Source of the DNA: a marine gamma proteobacterium HTCC2143
Lineage (GTDB): Bacteria; Pseudomonadota; Gammaproteobacteria; Pseudomonadales; Dasaniaceae
Assembly: GCA_000169075.1 (NCBI GenBank)
Contig: AAVT01000002.1
Span: 124,001 to 188,000, forward strand
DNA length: 64,000 nucleotides
Direction of reading: 5' to 3'
Shown here: piece by piece, positions 26,545 through 36,684 of the stretch
Numbering within the stretch: the first letter of the stretch is position 1
Layout of the letters: each line of letters starts with the position of its first letter
Program-made: the position numbers and the translations under genes
Notes under the pieces: model-generated
Seen by the model: the letters and a program-made list of their open reading frames with translations, nothing else
Told to the model about the DNA's origin: nothing
Database searches by the model: none

Positions 26545-28700
26545 TACAAATTCACCAAAGCCACGGCGCGCAGCCGTGTCGCATTCAAAACGACAAACAG
26601 AGAACTAAAGGACATCCCTAGGGCGGCTTGCCAAGGTTCCAAAAGGCCTGCAACGGCTAACGGAATCAACAACAAATTATAGGCCACAGCCCAAAATATA
26701 TTTTGGCGAATAACGCGTGTAACTTTTTTTGAATAATCCAAAAGACCTGCCAATTTACTGATATCTGCTTTCATCAGCGTAGCTTCAGCAGCCTCCTGAA
26801 CAATGGTATCCACTGGACTAATTGCAATTGATGCCGTCGCCACGCCCATCGCCGCTGCGTCATTTACACCATCACCTACCATCATTACGACGTCTGATGT
26901 CGCTTGAGCTTGCTGTATAGAACTCATTTTCTGTAGTGGCGTCATCCGCGACTCAAATGAATCGATCGAAAGCAATTCAGCAACTCGTTGTGCCTCTGAC
27001 GCGGAGTCTCCTGTCAACATAGAATATCCGTAGCCGTGACTTCGAAGCCACTGCAGTAGTGCACTCGATCCAAGTCTAACTTCGTCACGAAGGTTCACCC
27101 ATGCCAGTGGTTTATCAGACGCTAACAGTAACCAAATACCTTCACCCTCTGGCTCTTTAATATTTTCGCCGATAGCAAAGCTTGCGCTACCAAATCGATA
27201 CCGCACATCATGGATTAAACCCGACACGCCCAATCCGACCTCGCTCTTTGCTTTATCTACAGTCAATGTATCAAAGTCTTTGAAAGCCATAGCTAAAGGA
27301 TGACGGCTAACCTTTTCCAAAGCGCCACAGATTTCCAATACTTGTGCCCGCGTCATACTTTCCAACACGACAACCTGCTCGAGTGTCAGCTTCGCTTGGG
27401 TTAATGTACCGGTCTTATCAAATGTCAGGTGATTAATCTGTGCAACTTTTTCGATAAACTCACCCGTGCGAACGACAACACCAAAACGGCGTAGTGCCGT
27501 GATCGCGACGGTATAGGCAACAGGGGTAGCCAGAGATAAAGCGCAGGGACAGGACACGACCAACACCGTCAACGCAATAACAAACCAATCTTGCGCACCT
27601 GCTAAATACCAATAAATACCGGCCAAACTTGCTAATAATAGAATAATAGCCACAAAGTATTTAGCAATGCGATCAGCAAGTTTTGCGAATAATGGCTTAT
27701 ACAATGTCGACTCTCTAAAGAGCTCCGCCATCTTATTGATCACAAAGAATTTCGGCTCAACCAACATCTCGACAACTACGTCCCCGACGAGACATTCGGA
27801 ACCAGCCAACACGCGCTGGCCTGTCTCTCGAGTGAGCGGCATAGACTCACCTGTAAATGCCATCTCGGAAACATCAGCACGTCCTTGACGAATAACGCCA
27901 TCAACCGGCATCACTTCCCCAGCTCGCACAATGACCCGAGCGCCGATCATTAACTTACCGACATTCACCAATTCGTTGGTCACCTCTAGCCTGGCTGAGG
28001 TTGGCACAAATGTATTACTGAGATTAATGTCATTAAAATATTTGCGACGTACATTGAGTTCTATAAAGCGCCCAATCAGCAGTAAAAAGGTAAACATACA
28101 GACAGAGTCAAAATAGACTTCACCGAATTCTGAACCGACACCAACCAAACTCACGCAGAAACCAGCCAGTATCGCGATCGAAACAGGCACATCCATACCC
28201 GCCTGCCCCGCCTTAATGTCTCTCCACGCATTGCGATAAAAAACCGCCGCGCTATAAAACACAACGGGCGTTGTCATAGCCAAGCTTGCCCACTGCATGA
28301 GCTTTTCGTAGGCGGGTTCGATGCCACTGTCCCCAGCTAGGTATACGGCTATTGCGTACATCATCACCTGCATCATGCCGATTCCCGCAACACCTAGACG
28401 CGCAAGCATCGAATTCGTCTCACCTGCTAGCGCATCGAGTTCAGCGTCCCGTTCGAAAGACGCAGGGGAGAAACCCAACTGCCGAATATTCGAAAGCACG
28501 GTCTCTTCCGATATACCACAGACATCCACGTATACCGTCTTAGAAGCTAAGTTCGTTCGAACACGCTCAACGCCAGACAATTTTTCTAGCGACTTTTCAA
28601 TTCGTAGTGTGCAGGCCGCACAACTAATATCAGGAACTTGCATTGCAATTTGCAATACATTATCTGAATCGCGCTCTGCTGTTAGGACTGCACTAGCCAC
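26544..28700 (-). CDS. ccoI: Cu(I)-transporting P1B-type ATPase CcoI
   Basis: About 718 residues: N-terminal HMA domain with SCAACT (about residue 27), transmembrane helices, phosphatase loop TGESMP, the copper-gating SCPCALSLATP, phosphorylation site DKTGT and hinge GDGVNDAAAM. CcoI is the low-throughput copper exporter that supplies Cu to the binuclear centre of cbb3 oxidase via the periplasm. I took the GTG at 28700, which overlaps the ccoH stop by 8 bases; a longer frame begins at 28724. Confidence 0.93.
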   Translation of the reverse strand: MASAVLTAERDSDNVLQIAMQVPDISCAACTLRIEKSLEKLSGVERVRTNLASKTVYVDVCGISEETVLSNIRQLGFSPASFERDAELDALAGETNSMLARLGVAGIGMMQVMMYAIAVYLAGDSGIEPAYEKLMQWASLAMTTPVVFYSAAVFYRNAWRDIKAGQAGMDVPVSIAILAGFCVSLVGVGSEFGEVYFDSVCMFTFLLLIGRFIELNVRRKYFNDINLSNTFVPTSARLEVTNELVNVGKLMIGARVIVRAGEVMPVDGVIRQGRADVSEMAFTGESMPLTRETGQRVLAGSECLVGDVVVEMLVEPKFFVINKMAELFRESTLYKPLFAKLADRIAKYFVAIILLLASLAGIYWYLAGAQDWFVIALTVLVVSCPCALSLATPVAYTVAITALRRFGVVVRTGEFIEKVAQINHLTFDKTGTLTQAKLTLEQVVVLESMTRAQVLEICGALEKVSRHPLAMAFKDFDTLTVDKAKSEVGLGVSGLIHDVRYRFGSASFAIGENIKEPEGEGIWLLLASDKPLAWVNLRDEVRLGSSALLQWLRSHGYGYSMLTGDSASEAQRVAELLSIDSFESRMTPLQKMSSIQQAQATSDVVMMVGDGVNDAAAMGVATASIAISPVDTIVQEAAEATLMKADISKLAGLLDYSKKVTRVIRQNIFWAVAYNLLLIPLAVAGLLEPWQAALGMSFSSLFVVLNATRLRAVALVNL

Positions 28701-29196
28701 CAGAATTAATCTCCAAATCGGCAACGGGCGTTTCTATACGACGGCCAACTTTCCAGCGCTCGTCCTGGCCGCTTAATTCAAGATACCAAACTCCTTTATC
28801 GTTCAGCATGCCAAGTGTCTGACCATCTGCTGCGTATTCATTCGTCGCTCCAGCCTGCAGCATTATGACCTGATCTCGATCACTATCCGTCACATGCCGC
28901 AGAGCCAATTGAACAGTGTTATCAATCACATTTTCAATCTTGAAGACGACCCGCTCCGGTGAAAGTAAAACCAGTGATGCTTTTACGCCCAGCTCAGTGG
29001 CGAGCAATTGTTTATCAATATTCTGATTGATTGCCATGCCGTCTTTATAATAGTCATCAACCACAAGGTCGTCAGGAAACCAAAGCGCCACGGTAACCAT
29101 AAAGATGCCGAATATCACCGCGGCAAATGGGATTGCTATCAACAATACGGGCCAATAATTACGTTTGGCCTTTAATACTAGGGGTTCAGCAGTCAT
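28693..29196 (-). CDS. ccoH: FixH/CcoH family protein
   Basis: A 167-residue protein with one N-terminal transmembrane helix (YWPVLLIAIPFAAVIFGIFMV, about residues 14-34). The VDDYYKDGMAINQ motif is typical of FixH/CcoH, and the rest is a periplasmic beta-domain. It takes part in cbb3 oxidase assembly and may stay with the complex. Its start overlaps the ccoG stop by 4 bases. Confidence 0.92.
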   Translation of the reverse strand: MTAEPLVLKAKRNYWPVLLIAIPFAAVIFGIFMVTVALWFPDDLVVDDYYKDGMAINQNIDKQLLATELGVKASLVLLSPERVVFKIENVIDNTVQLALRHVTDSDRDQVIMLQAGATNEYAADGQTLGMLNDKGVWYLELSGQDERWKVGRRIETPVADLEINSGG

Positions 29197-30605
29197 AGAC
29201 GTTTACCAGCGGGGACAGGTCCTAGAAATCGGCTCTCAGATACTGCTCTCGCACTACCGGTGAGTGATATCACTTCAAATTCTATATCGGTATTTACCGA
29301 TCCAAGGCTATCGGTATCAACCAATACGGTCATGGGTATTTCAGCGATACCGCCTGCCTCCACGAAGATTGTTCTGCTGGGCATCCATTCCAAGTTATCT
29401 ATGCCTAACACCGTAAGTTTGTATTCGCCGTCGACCGTATCTTTATTGAGCACTTTCACTGTGTAGGTATTCTGAATTCTGCCACCCGCCACCTCTTGAT
29501 AAAGTTGAGCTCGACTTCGCATCACATCCAGCTCCAGCGGCACCCGAGTAATTAATGTTGACGCAAAAAGTGCCATCATGACAATCAGAGCGAGCCCATA
29601 GCCGATGAGCTTAGGTCGCTTCCAAGTCCACTTATTACCGGCCAACTGATGCTCGGTCGTATAGGAAATAAGTCCTGAGTCATAACCCATTTTGTCCATG
29701 ATGCCATTACATGCATCCACACAAGCAGCGCAATTGATGCACTCGTGTTGCAAGCCGTTTCGAATATCGATGCCCGTCGGGCAAACCTGCACACACATCG
29801 TACAATCGATACAGTCACCGAGGCCAAGCTCGGCAGGTTCCGCACTTCGCTTTCTCGGTCCACGCGCTTCACCGCGTTTGGCGTCGTAGCTGACAATCAA
29901 CGTATCACTATCAAACATTGCCGCTTGGAATCTTGCGTAGGGACACATATACATACATACCTGTTCACGCATCCAGCCCGCATTGATGTAGGTTGCGGCC
30001 GTAAAAAAACCTATCCAGAACACTGCCGCCAACGGCAGCTGAAGGTTGTACGCATCAATGAGTAACGGCTTAACACCATAAAAATAACTGATGAAGGTAA
30101 CGCCCGTCAGAGCAGCAAACCCTAGCCACATACCATGCTTTGCAAAGCGCTTGAACCCCTTACTCACAGACCAGGGCGCTTGATCCAAATTAATACGCTG
30201 GTGTCGGTCCCCTTCTGCAACCTGCTCCATCCACATAAATATCGCAGTCCAAACCGTTTGCGGACAGCTATAGCCACACCAGACACGGCCGAATAATGTT
30301 GTCACAAAGAAAAGGAGAAAAGCCGCAATCACCAAAGCCCAAGCAAGTAGAGAGAAATCTTGCGGCCAAAATGTAAGCCAAAAAATATGAAATTGACGTA
30401 GTGGTAAATCAAACAAGATCGCTTGATGATCATTTACCGTCAGCCAAGGTATAAAGAAATACCCAAGCAAAAGTGGCCATCCCGTAAACGCTCTTAGAAG
30501 CTGATAAAAACCCTCAATTTTTCGAGTGTAAATCTTCTCTCTTTTCTCGTAGAGATTAAACACTCGAGAGTCATCATCCTCAATTTCATGTACGGGAATA
30601 ATCAT
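29193..30605 (-). CDS. ccoG: cytochrome c oxidase accessory protein CcoG
   Basis: A 470-residue membrane iron-sulfur protein with five hydrophobic helices. It has the RVWCGYSCPQTVW motif (about residue 106) and two ferredoxin-type clusters: CIDCTMCVQVCPTGID (about 268) and CINCAACVDACNGIMD (about 290). The C-terminal part is an Ig-like beta-domain. CcoG reduces Cu(II) for cbb3 assembly. It is 11 bases after ccoP in the same operon. Confidence 0.94.
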   Translation of the reverse strand: MIIPVHEIEDDDSRVFNLYEKREKIYTRKIEGFYQLLRAFTGWPLLLGYFFIPWLTVNDHQAILFDLPLRQFHIFWLTFWPQDFSLLAWALVIAAFLLFFVTTLFGRVWCGYSCPQTVWTAIFMWMEQVAEGDRHQRINLDQAPWSVSKGFKRFAKHGMWLGFAALTGVTFISYFYGVKPLLIDAYNLQLPLAAVFWIGFFTAATYINAGWMREQVCMYMCPYARFQAAMFDSDTLIVSYDAKRGEARGPRKRSAEPAELGLGDCIDCTMCVQVCPTGIDIRNGLQHECINCAACVDACNGIMDKMGYDSGLISYTTEHQLAGNKWTWKRPKLIGYGLALIVMMALFASTLITRVPLELDVMRSRAQLYQEVAGGRIQNTYTVKVLNKDTVDGEYKLTVLGIDNLEWMPSRTIFVEAGGIAEIPMTVLVDTDSLGSVNTDIEFEVISLTGSARAVSESRFLGPVPAGKRL

Positions 30606-30616
30606 TCAATTTGCGC

Positions 30617-31504
30617 CTACTTGGCGGACCCCGGTTGAAGACTGCGAACATAAGCTGCAACGATATGTGCCTTCTCTGGCCCCAGCTTTTGTTCAAATGC
30701 CGGCATTTGACCACTGCGACCATTTCTTACCGTATCTTGAATATTTAATCGAGAGTTGCCATACAACCAGCGTTCGTTAGTTAGATTCGGTGCGCCGAAC
30801 ATAGTTTGCCCCTTAGCCTGTGGACCGTGGCAAACAGCGCAGTAAGTACCAAAATGTTTTTCGCCCTCAGCCGCTAACGCCGGATCGGCATCTGTGCGGC
30901 CAGCGAGTTGCAAAACATACTCACTGACTTCCGCCACACCCTTGTCACCAAGAACTTCCCCCCAAGGCGGCATAACGGCCATTCGACCATTTAAAATTGT
31001 AGACTTAAGCTGCTCGTCATCATTTCCCCATATCCACTCACCATCTGTAAGATTTGGGAACCCAAAACCACCTTTAGCGGTCGCGCCGTGACATACAGTG
31101 CAGTTACTGGCGAAGATTCGCTGTCCCATCTTGTTCGCCGCGGGCAAAGTCGATAGTTCAGCGATGGGCGTGTTCATATATTTAGCAAACATCGGCCCAT
31201 AGCGTTCATCGGCATTTTGCTCATCTTCTTCAAGCTGACCCACTGAAGTCCAACCGGATAAACCGGCGAAGTTTCCTAATCCGGGATAATAAGCAAGGTA
31301 ACCCAGACCATAAATAATTGAAGCAACAAATACCCAATACCACCAAGCGGGCAGCGGATTATCGAGCTCCTCGATACCATCGTACTTGTGCCCCGTTGGT
31401 TTACCTTCGTTATTAACCTTTCTGTTCATTTGTAGTAGTAGGAAAAAAGCCAGTAACGCAGCAAGGACTCCAACAGTGACAAATATACTAACTACTTCAC
31501 TCAT
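30617..31504 (-). CDS. ccoP: cbb3 oxidase dihaem subunit CcoP
   Basis: A 295-residue protein with an N-terminal hydrophobic segment, a second helix near WWYWVFVASIIYGLGYLAYYPG, and two c-type haem sites: CTVCH (about residue 135) and CAVCH (about 223). It passes electrons from soluble cytochrome c to CcoO and CcoN. The ATG at 31504 overlaps the ccoQ stop (ATGAGTGA), which is why I prefer it to the longer open frame. Confidence 0.95.
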   Translation of the reverse strand: MSEVVSIFVTVGVLAALLAFFLLLQMNRKVNNEGKPTGHKYDGIEELDNPLPAWWYWVFVASIIYGLGYLAYYPGLGNFAGLSGWTSVGQLEEDEQNADERYGPMFAKYMNTPIAELSTLPAANKMGQRIFASNCTVCHGATAKGGFGFPNLTDGEWIWGNDDEQLKSTILNGRMAVMPPWGEVLGDKGVAEVSEYVLQLAGRTDADPALAAEGEKHFGTYCAVCHGPQAKGQTMFGAPNLTNERWLYGNSRLNIQDTVRNGRSGQMPAFEQKLGPEKAHIVAAYVRSLQPGSAK

Positions 31505-31676
31505 CGCGGGTCTCCTTGCCGCCATCGATGGCATTTAGGTCTTCTTCATCAAAAGGTAATTTGCCGGCTTCTTCAAAATAACTTTTTCGAGAGGGGCCAT
31601 ATGCCCAATAGACAATCGCTGCAAAGGCGATCATGCAAAAAATAGTCGATAGACCACGAAGATCATCTATGTCCAT
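31497..31676 (-). CDS. ccoQ: cbb3 oxidase small subunit CcoQ
   Basis: A 59-residue protein: DIDDLRGLSTIFCMIAFAAIVYWAYGPSRK is the single transmembrane helix with the usual CcoQ ending, followed by an acidic tail. It stabilises the complex. Its start overlaps the ccoO stop as TAATG and its stop overlaps the ccoP start. Confidence 0.93.
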   Translation of the reverse strand: MDIDDLRGLSTIFCMIAFAAIVYWAYGPSRKSYFEEAGKLPFDEEDLNAIDGGKETRDE

Positions 31677-32281
31677 TATCTTCTCTCCTTAATAATCAGT
31701 CCCAACTGCTGGAGATAGGAGACGACGGCATCCGCCTCTGTTTTGTCTTCAATGCCCACCGTCGCATTCACAATGTCCTCATCGGTGTAAGGCACACCGA
31801 GCGTTTGCAATGCTGCTAGTTTCAATGGCAATACTTCCAGGTCGATAGCTGATTCGAACAGCCAAGGAAACCCTGGCATGTTGGATTCAGGCACGACTGA
31901 GCGAGGATCATACAAATGCGCCCTATGCCAATCGTCACTATAAAGTCCGCCCACCCGCGCCAAGTCCGGACCTGTGCGCTTTGAACCCCATAGAAACGGG
32001 TGGTTATAAACAAGTTCGCCCGCTACCGTGTAATGTCCGTAACGCTCTACCTCAGACCGCAAGGGGCGAATCATTTGGGAATGGCAAACGTTGCAGCCTT
32101 CTCGAATGTAGATGTCCCGACCTTCCAGTTGCAGCGGCGTCAGCGGCTTCAAACCTTTGATGGGTTCTGTGACCACTTTCTGACTCATCAACGGGATAAT
32201 TTCAATTATGCCGCCAAAACTTACTGCGAGAAGAATTAGTACCAGCATCAAACCAAGGTTTTTTTCGATAATATCGTTCAT
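31676..32281 (-). CDS. ccoO: cbb3 oxidase monohaem subunit CcoO
   Basis: A 201-residue membrane-anchored cytochrome c: an N-terminal helix ([22 protein letters not shown]) and one haem site CNVCHSQ with [13 protein letters not shown] following. GPDLARVGG and [19 protein letters not shown] hold the axial Met region. The ATG overlaps the ccoN stop (ATGA). It relays electrons to CcoN. Confidence 0.95.
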   Translation of the reverse strand: MNDIIEKNLGLMLVLILLAVSFGGIIEIIPLMSQKVVTEPIKGLKPLTPLQLEGRDIYIREGCNVCHSQMIRPLRSEVERYGHYTVAGELVYNHPFLWGSKRTGPDLARVGGLYSDDWHRAHLYDPRSVVPESNMPGFPWLFESAIDLEVLPLKLAALQTLGVPYTDEDIVNATVGIEDKTEADAVVSYLQQLGLIIKERR

Positions 32282-33705
32282 GCTGTCACCTCCGCTAACC
32301 TGCTCTGCTCTTCTTGTTTTGCCAGCTTTGTTGTCATCCAAACGTTGTAAGCCATGATGCACATGCCGCCTAGGAAAATAGCACCACCGATTAGCCTAAC
32401 GACATAACCCGGATAGCTTGCTTCTACGGATTCGACAAAACTGTAGGTCAACGTGCCGTCGCTGTTGACTGCTCGCCACATCAGACCTTGCATTAAACCG
32501 TTCACCCACATCGACGCTATATATAGTACGGTGCCAATCGTGCACATCCAGAAATGAAGGTCGATCAGCTTAATGCTGTACATCTCGCCTTGTTTTCGTC
32601 CAAACACCAGCGGAATCAGATGGTACATCGCACCAATGGTAATCATCGCCACCCAACCCAGCGCACCGGAATGCACGTGACCAATGGTCCAATCTGTGTA
32701 GTGAGAAAGTGAGTTAACAGACTTAATTGACATCATCGGCCCCTCGAAAGTCGACATGCCATAGAAGGACAGCGAAACAACAAGGAACTTCAAAATGGGG
32801 TCCGTTCTAAGTTTGTCCCATGCTCCTGATAGGGTCATGATGCCGTTGATCATTCCGCCCCAGGACGGCGCAAACAAAACTAAAGACATCACCATCCCAA
32901 CGCTCTGAGCCCAATCGGGAAGCGATGTGTAATGAAGGTGATGAGGTCCTGCCCAAATATAGATCGAGATTAATGCCCAGAAATGGACCACTGACAGTCG
33001 ATAAGAGTAAACAGGCTTCTCTGCTTGTTTTGGCACGAAGTAATACATCATGCCGAGGAAACCGGCTGTGAGGAAGAACCCAACAGCGTTATGTCCATAC
33101 CACCACTGCACCAACGCATCGACCGTACCCGCGTAAACAGAATAGGATTTGGTCATTGTGACGGGAATCGCAAGACTATTAATGATATGGAGCATTGCAA
33201 CGGCGATAATAAAAGCGGAGAAAAACCAGTTGGCAACATAGATGTGTTGGGTCTTACGTTTCGCAATCGTGCCGAAATATAAAATCGCATAGGCCACCCA
33301 AACAATCGTGATCAGAATATCGATCGGCCATTCAAGCTCTGCATATTCCTTACTACTGGTTAGCCCTAGCGGTAAAGTAATTGCAGCTGAGACTATTACC
33401 AGTTGCCATCCCCAAAACACAAAGGCTGCAAGTTTGTCTGAGAGCAGACGCACGTGACAGGTTCGTTGCACGATAAAAAGTGAGGTACCCATCAGTGCGC
33501 AACCACCGAACGCAAAAATCACTGCATTGGTATGCAGTGGTCTTAAACGACCGAAATGAAACCACTCCAAGTTGCCGTTGAGTACAGGCCATGCCAACTG
33601 TGCAGCAATCACCACACCGACAAGCATTCCCACCAGACCCCAGACAACGGTCATAATGGAAAATTGTCGGATGACTTTGTAGTTGTAATCCTGTTCAGAA
33701 ACCAC
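32278..33705 (-). CDS. ccoN: cbb3-type cytochrome c oxidase catalytic subunit CcoN
   Basis: A 475-residue haem-copper oxidase subunit with 12 helices. Visible landmarks are [16 protein letters not shown] (low-spin haem His), [23 protein letters not shown] (Cu-B His and the cross-linked Tyr region), [11 protein letters not shown] (further Cu-B histidines) and [10 protein letters not shown] (high-spin haem His). I chose GTG 33705 because GGAGG lies 5 bases upstream. It reduces oxygen at high affinity. An FNR/Anr box lies about 110 bases upstream. Confidence 0.95.
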   Translation of the reverse strand: MVSEQDYNYKVIRQFSIMTVVWGLVGMLVGVVIAAQLAWPVLNGNLEWFHFGRLRPLHTNAVIFAFGGCALMGTSLFIVQRTCHVRLLSDKLAAFVFWGWQLVIVSAAITLPLGLTSSKEYAELEWPIDILITIVWVAYAILYFGTIAKRKTQHIYVANWFFSAFIIAVAMLHIINSLAIPVTMTKSYSVYAGTVDALVQWWYGHNAVGFFLTAGFLGMMYYFVPKQAEKPVYSYRLSVVHFWALISIYIWAGPHHLHYTSLPDWAQSVGMVMSLVLFAPSWGGMINGIMTLSGAWDKLRTDPILKFLVVSLSFYGMSTFEGPMMSIKSVNSLSHYTDWTIGHVHSGALGWVAMITIGAMYHLIPLVFGRKQGEMYSIKLIDLHFWMCTIGTVLYIASMWVNGLMQGLMWRAVNSDGTLTYSFVESVEASYPGYVVRLIGGAIFLGGMCIMAYNVWMTTKLAKQEEQSRLAEVTA

Positions 33706-33816
33706 AACACCTCCTATGTTGTGCCGCGGACGCGACGACTGATGAGTGAAATATACGTAAAAAAAAAGAAATATAGGCTTGAGAAGATACCCTGTCACGA
33801 GCTTTTCGCCTGACTC

Positions 33817-33830
33817 TTGACTCACATCAA
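33817..33830. promoter_or_regulatory. FNR/Anr box upstream of ccoN
   Basis: TTGACTCACATCAA fits the FNR consensus TTGAT-N4-ATCAA with one mismatch. It lies 112 bases before the ccoN start and about 125 bases before the divergent gene at 33956. Known cbb3 operons are induced by FNR/Anr at low oxygen, so it most likely drives ccoNOQP. Confidence 0.8.
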
Positions 33831-33955
33831 GAAGAAATTTCAATAACGTCTTTTAGCATCCATAACCGTTCAAAAAAGCTTACGCCAGCGTCAGTTTTGT
33901 CAGGTAAACTTGGTTTTTATGCCAACATCATTTATTTCTTTGGGTCAGTGTTTTA

Positions 33956-34468
33956 ATGCGATCAATCTTGATCTACTTCTTACAAATTTGTTTACTGAAA
34001 GTCGGTCCAGAAAGAGTGCCTTCGAATGCCAAAGTTGTCGCGTCGATTTTTGGGCTCTATTTCCTAATCGCCATGGCATCGCTAATATTTACTCGCCCTG
34101 ACATCGCCCTTGCGATGAAAGCGCTAATCATCATTATCGGTTTCGCACTCGAGGCGGGTCTTATTTACGCATTACTGCTATTCAAGTCCATGTCACACCG
34201 ATATCTCAGCACAATAGGTGCGTTATTAGGAACAAATGCACTTTTACTTATCAGCCTCATGCCACTGGAACTTATGGCGTATAGCCTTGGGGAAGGTTTA
34301 CTCACCGACATATTCATTACGCTGGAGAACATCATCTTCTTCTGGTGGCTCTTAATCGTCGGTTTCTTACTACACCGCTCAGCGGGCATTAGTATCATTC
34401 AAGGAACAATGATTGCGTTCTTGATTGAACTTGTCGTCGTTATCATCACCAACCCACTCATTAGTTAG
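33956..34468 (+). CDS. hypothetical integral membrane protein
   Basis: A 170-residue protein with about five hydrophobic helices (roughly residues 3-10, 25-47, 52-75, 83-103 and 120-165). No motif was recognised. It is divergent from ccoN and ends 9 bases before mpl on the same strand, so it is probably cotranscribed with mpl. The FNR box lies in the shared upstream region. Confidence 0.65.
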   Translation: MRSILIYFLQICLLKVGPERVPSNAKVVASIFGLYFLIAMASLIFTRPDIALAMKALIIIIGFALEAGLIYALLLFKSMSHRYLSTIGALLGTNALLLISLMPLELMAYSLGEGLLTDIFITLENIIFFWWLLIVGFLLHRSAGISIIQGTMIAFLIELVVVIITNPLIS

Positions 34469-34477
34469 GACTTCGAA

Positions 34478-35869
34478 TTGCAACTACATATCTTAGGTAT
34501 ATGCGGCACGCTGATGGGCAGCATCGCTCTGTTAGCAAAAGAGCTTGGCCATACCGTCACCGGTTCAGACGAAAACGTGTATCCACCGATGAGTGATCAG
34601 CTTAGCGGTGCAGGCATCAACATTTCATCACCCTATTCAGCCGACAACATACCTGATGACGTCGATCTGGTGATGATTGGCAATGCCAACTTGCCGCGAG
34701 GGAATCCCGCCGTCGAGTACGTCCTTGAAAAAAATATTCCCTACACCTCTGGCGCCGAATGGTTGGGTCGATATCTGTTACACGACAAATGGGTTATTGC
34801 CGTCGCAGGTACCCACGGTAAAACGACCACAACGAGTATGACGGCATGGATACTTGAATATGCGGGTTTAAAACCGGGTTTTTTGGTTGGTGGTGTACCT
34901 GCGAATTTCGGCTATTCAGCTCGATTAGGCGAGACTGATTTTTTCGTTATTGAGGCTGATGAATATGACACATCCTATTTTGATCGACGCTCAAAATTTC
35001 TCCACTACCATCCCAGAACAGCCATCTTCAATAATCTCGAATATGACCATGCGGATATCTTTCCTGATCTCGCAGCTATTCAAAACCAGTTCCACCTACT
35101 CGTTCGAACAATTCCCGGTGAGGGGTTAATCATCCATCCGTCAAACGACAACAACGTTGCCGAGGTGCTCTTAAAAGGCTGTTGGTCTAAGACCCTTTCC
35201 TTTGGTCCTGATATTAGCTCAAAGCTTTCGGGCACAGCCATATCAGAGGATCATTCTCACTTCAGTGTCAGTCTAAACGGTCCAGATCAAAACAAGATCG
35301 TTGGTGAAATCAATTGGCTTATGACCGGTCTGCACAATATGAACAATGCCTTGGCTGCGATTGCCGCAGCAAGGCACGTTGGCATAAGCCCAGCGATTGC
35401 CTGCGAGGCACTCTCGAAATTCACCGGCGTCAAACGACGCATGGAAGTCATCTACGAATCGGCTGAGATGACCGTCTACGACGATTTCGCTCACCACCCA
35501 ACGGCGATCGAAACCACCTTAGAAGGTCTACGTAAGCAGGTGGGTAAGGATGCAATATTGGCAATTGTCGAACCCGGTTCACACACGATGAAACTGGGCA
35601 TTCACGCTGACACGCTTGCTGACTCAGTGTCGCACGCAGACGAAGTGATTTGGTTCAAACCAGCGAACATCAAATGGGATATTGACAAAATTGTAGATGC
35701 TTCATCTAACGGCCCCAAAATGTCAGTCATCAATTCCCACGATGTGCTACTCGATGAAATCATTGCACGCGCAAAGTCTAAGGAGATCCAACACGTGGTC
35801 ATTATGAGCAACAGTGGCTTCGGCGGACTACATCGGCGACTCGTTGAGACGTTAGAGTCAAGTCACTAG
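34478..35869 (+). CDS. mpl: UDP-N-acetylmuramate:L-Ala-gamma-D-Glu-meso-DAP ligase Mpl
   Basis: A 463-residue Mur-ligase: N-terminal MQLHILGICGTLMGSIALLAKELGH, ATP loop AGTHGKTTT (about residue 110), IEADEYDTSYFD (about 158), YDHADIFPDL (about 188), FAHHPTAIETTLEGLR (about 339). Mpl re-uses the tripeptide from recycled peptidoglycan by joining it to UDP-MurNAc in the cytoplasm. The family start is reached only with TTG at 34478. Confidence 0.95.
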   Translation: MQLHILGICGTLMGSIALLAKELGHTVTGSDENVYPPMSDQLSGAGINISSPYSADNIPDDVDLVMIGNANLPRGNPAVEYVLEKNIPYTSGAEWLGRYLLHDKWVIAVAGTHGKTTTTSMTAWILEYAGLKPGFLVGGVPANFGYSARLGETDFFVIEADEYDTSYFDRRSKFLHYHPRTAIFNNLEYDHADIFPDLAAIQNQFHLLVRTIPGEGLIIHPSNDNNVAEVLLKGCWSKTLSFGPDISSKLSGTAISEDHSHFSVSLNGPDQNKIVGEINWLMTGLHNMNNALAAIAAARHVGISPAIACEALSKFTGVKRRMEVIYESAEMTVYDDFAHHPTAIETTLEGLRKQVGKDAILAIVEPGSHTMKLGIHADTLADSVSHADEVIWFKPANIKWDIDKIVDASSNGPKMSVINSHDVLLDEIIARAKSKEIQHVVIMSNSGFGGLHRRLVETLESSH

Positions 35870-35924
35870 TCGAAAACGATGCCAATTAAAATAGCTCAAA
35901 TACTCGCCAAGCAGGGTTATTGAA

Positions 35925-36623
35925 ATGCTCGAAACAGATTTGTCTGCGCCGGTTAAATCTTATCTTGAAGGTCACGGCTATCAGGTTAACTGCGAGGTCA
36001 AAAACTGCGACATCGTAGCAACGAAGGACGACGACGTCATTGTCGTTGAGCTCAAGACTAGCATTAATTTAACATTGATAGTTCAAGCAACCAATCGTCA
36101 AACTCTTTCAGATTCTGTCTACGTAGCTGTGCCAGCGCCAAATAAAAAATCTCGCCATTGGCGCGGCGTAATTACGGTACTAAAACGTTTGGAGCTAGGC
36201 CTATTGCTGGTTGAAACTAACCCCATGGGCATGACTGTGAGTAAACAATTTGACCCGATGCCCTATCAAGGCAAAAAGAACTCGAGACGCCGCCGCGCGC
36301 TGCTGACCGAAGTAGCTGAAAGAAGCGGCGATTACAATATTGGTGGCAGTACTAAAACGATGCTAATGACTGCCTACCGCGAGAACGCTATTTTGATCGC
36401 ATACTGCCTCTCACAACTGGGGCCGACGAGTCCAAAGCAGCTAAGGCAGCATGGCACTGGTGAGAAGACAACCGGCATACTCAGCAACAATCACTACGAT
36501 TGGTTTCAACGTGTTGAAAAAGGTGTTTATAAATTAACCGATAAAGGCGAAGTTGAGTCTAAATCGTTCAAAGTGATCTACAAAAAAGCCATAACGCACT
36601 TCAAAAATGGCCAACAAGGATAA
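35925..36623 (+). CDS. DUF2161 family protein with PD-(D/E)XK-like domain
   Basis: A 232-residue protein. MLETDLSAPVKSYLEGHGYQVNCEVKNCDIVATKDDDVIVVELKTS gives an Asp and an ExK pair as in PD-(D/E)XK nuclease folds. VAVPAPNKKSRHWRGV, QFDPMPYQGKKNSRRRRALLTE and the C-terminal HYDWFQRVEKGVYKLTDKG winged-helix-like part are typical of DUF2161. Function is unknown. It stands between mpl and a broken sensor gene. Confidence 0.8.
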   Translation: MLETDLSAPVKSYLEGHGYQVNCEVKNCDIVATKDDDVIVVELKTSINLTLIVQATNRQTLSDSVYVAVPAPNKKSRHWRGVITVLKRLELGLLLVETNPMGMTVSKQFDPMPYQGKKNSRRRRALLTEVAERSGDYNIGGSTKTMLMTAYRENAILIAYCLSQLGPTSPKQLRQHGTGEKTTGILSNNHYDWFQRVEKGVYKLTDKGEVESKSFKVIYKKAITHFKNGQQG

Positions 36624-36684
36624 AACTCTTGAACGTGATTTAACAGGAACATACTATGGAAATCATTCAGCGGGCCAATAAACC